Origin: Phocaeicola fibrisolvens
GTDB taxonomy: Bacteria > Bacteroidota > Bacteroidia > Bacteroidales > Bacteroidaceae
Length of the DNA: 64,000 nt
Assembly (NCBI RefSeq): GCF_025567125.1
Contig: NZ_JAOQJI010000020.1
Coordinates: 1-64,000 of the forward strand
Reading direction: 5' to 3'
A program made the translations under genes and the position numbers. Each line of letters begins with the position of its first letter. The first letter of the stretch is position 1. This document shows positions 62,911-64,000 of the stretch, piece by piece. The notes beneath the pieces were generated by a model. It had not been told where the DNA came from, searched no databases, and saw nothing but the letters and a program-made list of their open reading frames with translations.

Positions 62911-63468
62911 ATGTTGAAAAAAATTGCTTTTTTACTTTTACTCATCGCACCGATGAGTGTATTCGCACAGAAGTTTGCGCATTTCAAATCAATGGATATC
63001 ATCCCGGTAATGCCGGAATATGCAAAGGCACAGACTGACATCGAAACCATGCGTAAACAATACGAAGACGAAATCAAACGTGCTTCCGACGAATTCAACA
63101 AGAAATATGCAGAATACCAGCAGGAACAGAAAAACTTGCCGCAGAACATTCAAGAACGTCGTCAGAAAGAATTGCAGGACCTGAGCGAAAAAGGTATGCA
63201 GTTCCAGCAGGATGCTCAGCAGCAGTTGCAGAAAGCATACGCTGACATGATGGAACCCATCTACAAAAAAATGGAAGATGCAGTAAAAGCTGTAGGTAAA
63301 GCCGGTGCATACACTTACGTATTCGACCTGAACCGTACAGACATCCCTTACATCGATGAAGCTCAATCAAAAGATATTACCAACGACATCAAGACCAAAC
63401 TGGGCATCAGCCTGACTGCCGTTCCGGCTACTCCAGCAGCTGCTCCTGCAGCTACTCCGGCTCAGTAA
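62911..63468 (+). CDS. Skp/OmpH-family periplasmic chaperone, copy 2
   Basis: A 185-aa relative of the preceding chaperone. The signal peptide ends SVFAQ, followed by KFAHFKSMDIIPVMPEYAKA, a charged coiled coil (about 45-120), and YTYVFDLNRTDIPYIDEAQS. The tail is Ala/Pro-rich (TPAAAPAATPAQ), absent from copy 1. The two copies have clearly diverged in sequence, suggesting different clients or a hetero-trimer. Confidence 0.92.
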   Translation: MLKKIAFLLLLIAPMSVFAQKFAHFKSMDIIPVMPEYAKAQTDIETMRKQYEDEIKRASDEFNKKYAEYQQEQKNLPQNIQERRQKELQDLSEKGMQFQQDAQQQLQKAYADMMEPIYKKMEDAVKAVGKAGAYTYVFDLNRTDIPYIDEAQSKDITNDIKTKLGISLTAVPATPAAAPAATPAQ

Positions 63469-63497
63469 GCAAAGGTTCTTTGTCGTCCTGACTTTTC

Positions 63498-63549
63498 ATG
63501 TCATTCAGAGAAAACGGGAAAGGTTTCTCTGAATGACATTTTTCTTTTC
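63498..63549 (+). terminator. Terminator after the second Skp gene
   Basis: ATGTCATTCAGAGAAA (63498-63513) and TTTCTCTGAATGACAT (63534-63549) are perfect 16-bp arms followed by TTTTTC. Confidence 0.9.
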
Positions 63550-63571
63550 AATCACTTCAACCGTTTTATCC

Positions 63572-64000
63572 ATGCACCCGCTATCTGCCCCCCACACCGG
63601 CCCCATCGGAGTCTTTGATTCTGGCTACGGAGGCCTCACCATTCTTGAGAAATTCATCGAACGACTGCCACAATACGACTACCTATACTTAGGTGACAAT
63701 GCCCGTGCACCCTACGGTACACGTTCGTTCGAAGTGGTTTATGAATTTACACTTCAAGCGGTCAAGAAACTATTCGAACTGGGTTGTCCACTGGTGATTC
63801 TAGCCTGCAATACGGCCTCAGCAAAAGCTCTCCGCAGCATCCAGCAAAACGATCTCCCCCATCTGGATCCTACCCGGCGCGTGCTGGGAGTAATCCGTCC
63901 TACGGTAGAATCCATCGGCGATATCACCCGCAATGGACACGTAGGCTTGTTGGCCACAGCCGGTACGGTACGTTCCGAATCCTATCCGCTGGAAATTAAA
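63572..64000 (+). CDS. murI: Glutamate racemase, partial (cut by window end)
   Basis: Makes D-glutamate for peptidoglycan. The first 143 residues are present. GPIGVFDSGYGGLTILEKFI has the catalytic-site Asp-Ser near the N-terminus; LGDNARAPYGTRS and VILACNTASAKA carry the first catalytic Cys with Asn-Thr. HVGLLATAGTVRS follows before the end. The second catalytic Cys would lie past the window. Confidence 0.95.
   Translation, partial: MHPLSAPHTGPIGVFDSGYGGLTILEKFIERLPQYDYLYLGDNARAPYGTRSFEVVYEFTLQAVKKLFELGCPLVILACNTASAKALRSIQQNDLPHLDPTRRVLGVIRPTVESIGDITRNGHVGLLATAGTVRSESYPLEIK

Overview
The window looks like a chromosomal segment of a gut Bacteroidales, most likely Bacteroides or Phocaeicola. 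The evidence is two SusC/SusD pairs, BACON-domain lipoproteins, GH97 and GH29 enzymes, an HU-HIG protein, and many TAnnTTTG -7 boxes, several with TTTG 19-20 bp upstream. No rRNA, tRNA or CRISPR array was found.

Layout. 1-604 is intergenic, with a perfect 22-bp palindrome and a strictly 22-bp-periodic array of palindromic units. 605-8100 holds housekeeping genes: pyrK-pyrD, an XRE regulator, amn-holA, an orphan nuclease-like domain, nif3 and a zinc-ribbon protein. 8135-12676 is a 2-keto-3-deoxygluconate locus: kdgK-kdgA, divergent from a LacI-type regulator and uxaA. 12841-15911 is a BlaI / TlpA / M56-TonB signalling operon behind three operator-like palindromes spaced exactly 21 bp. 16000-22900 is an accessory patch: a HigBA-like toxin-antitoxin pair, two damaged HicB-like genes, a complete IS21-family element (18765-21546) with a probable 4-bp target duplication, and an N-terminally deleted RelA/SpoT gene. 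22961-25195 is a DPP-IV-type peptidase.

25614-40435 is a tight nine-gene operon read leftwards: SusC, SusD, four surface-type lipoproteins (two with leucine-rich repeats, two with or resembling BACON domains), a lipoprotein subtilase, a DUF1573 protein and a lipocalin-like lipoprotein. It has no carbohydrate-active enzyme, so it looks like a peptide or glycoprotein capture system.

42931-57148 is a fucose-glycan locus. It has GH29 fucosidase, mutarotase, dehydrogenase, lactonase, FucP-like permease and zinc dehydrogenase in one operon. An AraC regulator is divergent, and a second SusC/SusD pair and GH97 follow. The SusC gene is broken by what looks like a 4-bp contraction. The GH29, SusC and GH97 promoters share the same layout: a -7 box, then a TTAAAT-like block about 30 bp upstream and a TCGA block about 59-60 bp upstream. 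This suggests one regulon.

57452-64000 returns to envelope genes: a DUF6242-like lipoprotein, uppS, bamA, two Skp/OmpH chaperones and the start of murI.

The least familiar signal is a class of short near-palindromes repeated every 22 bp in three intergenic regions (419-570, 12713-12840, 40945-41003), with different core sequences at each site.
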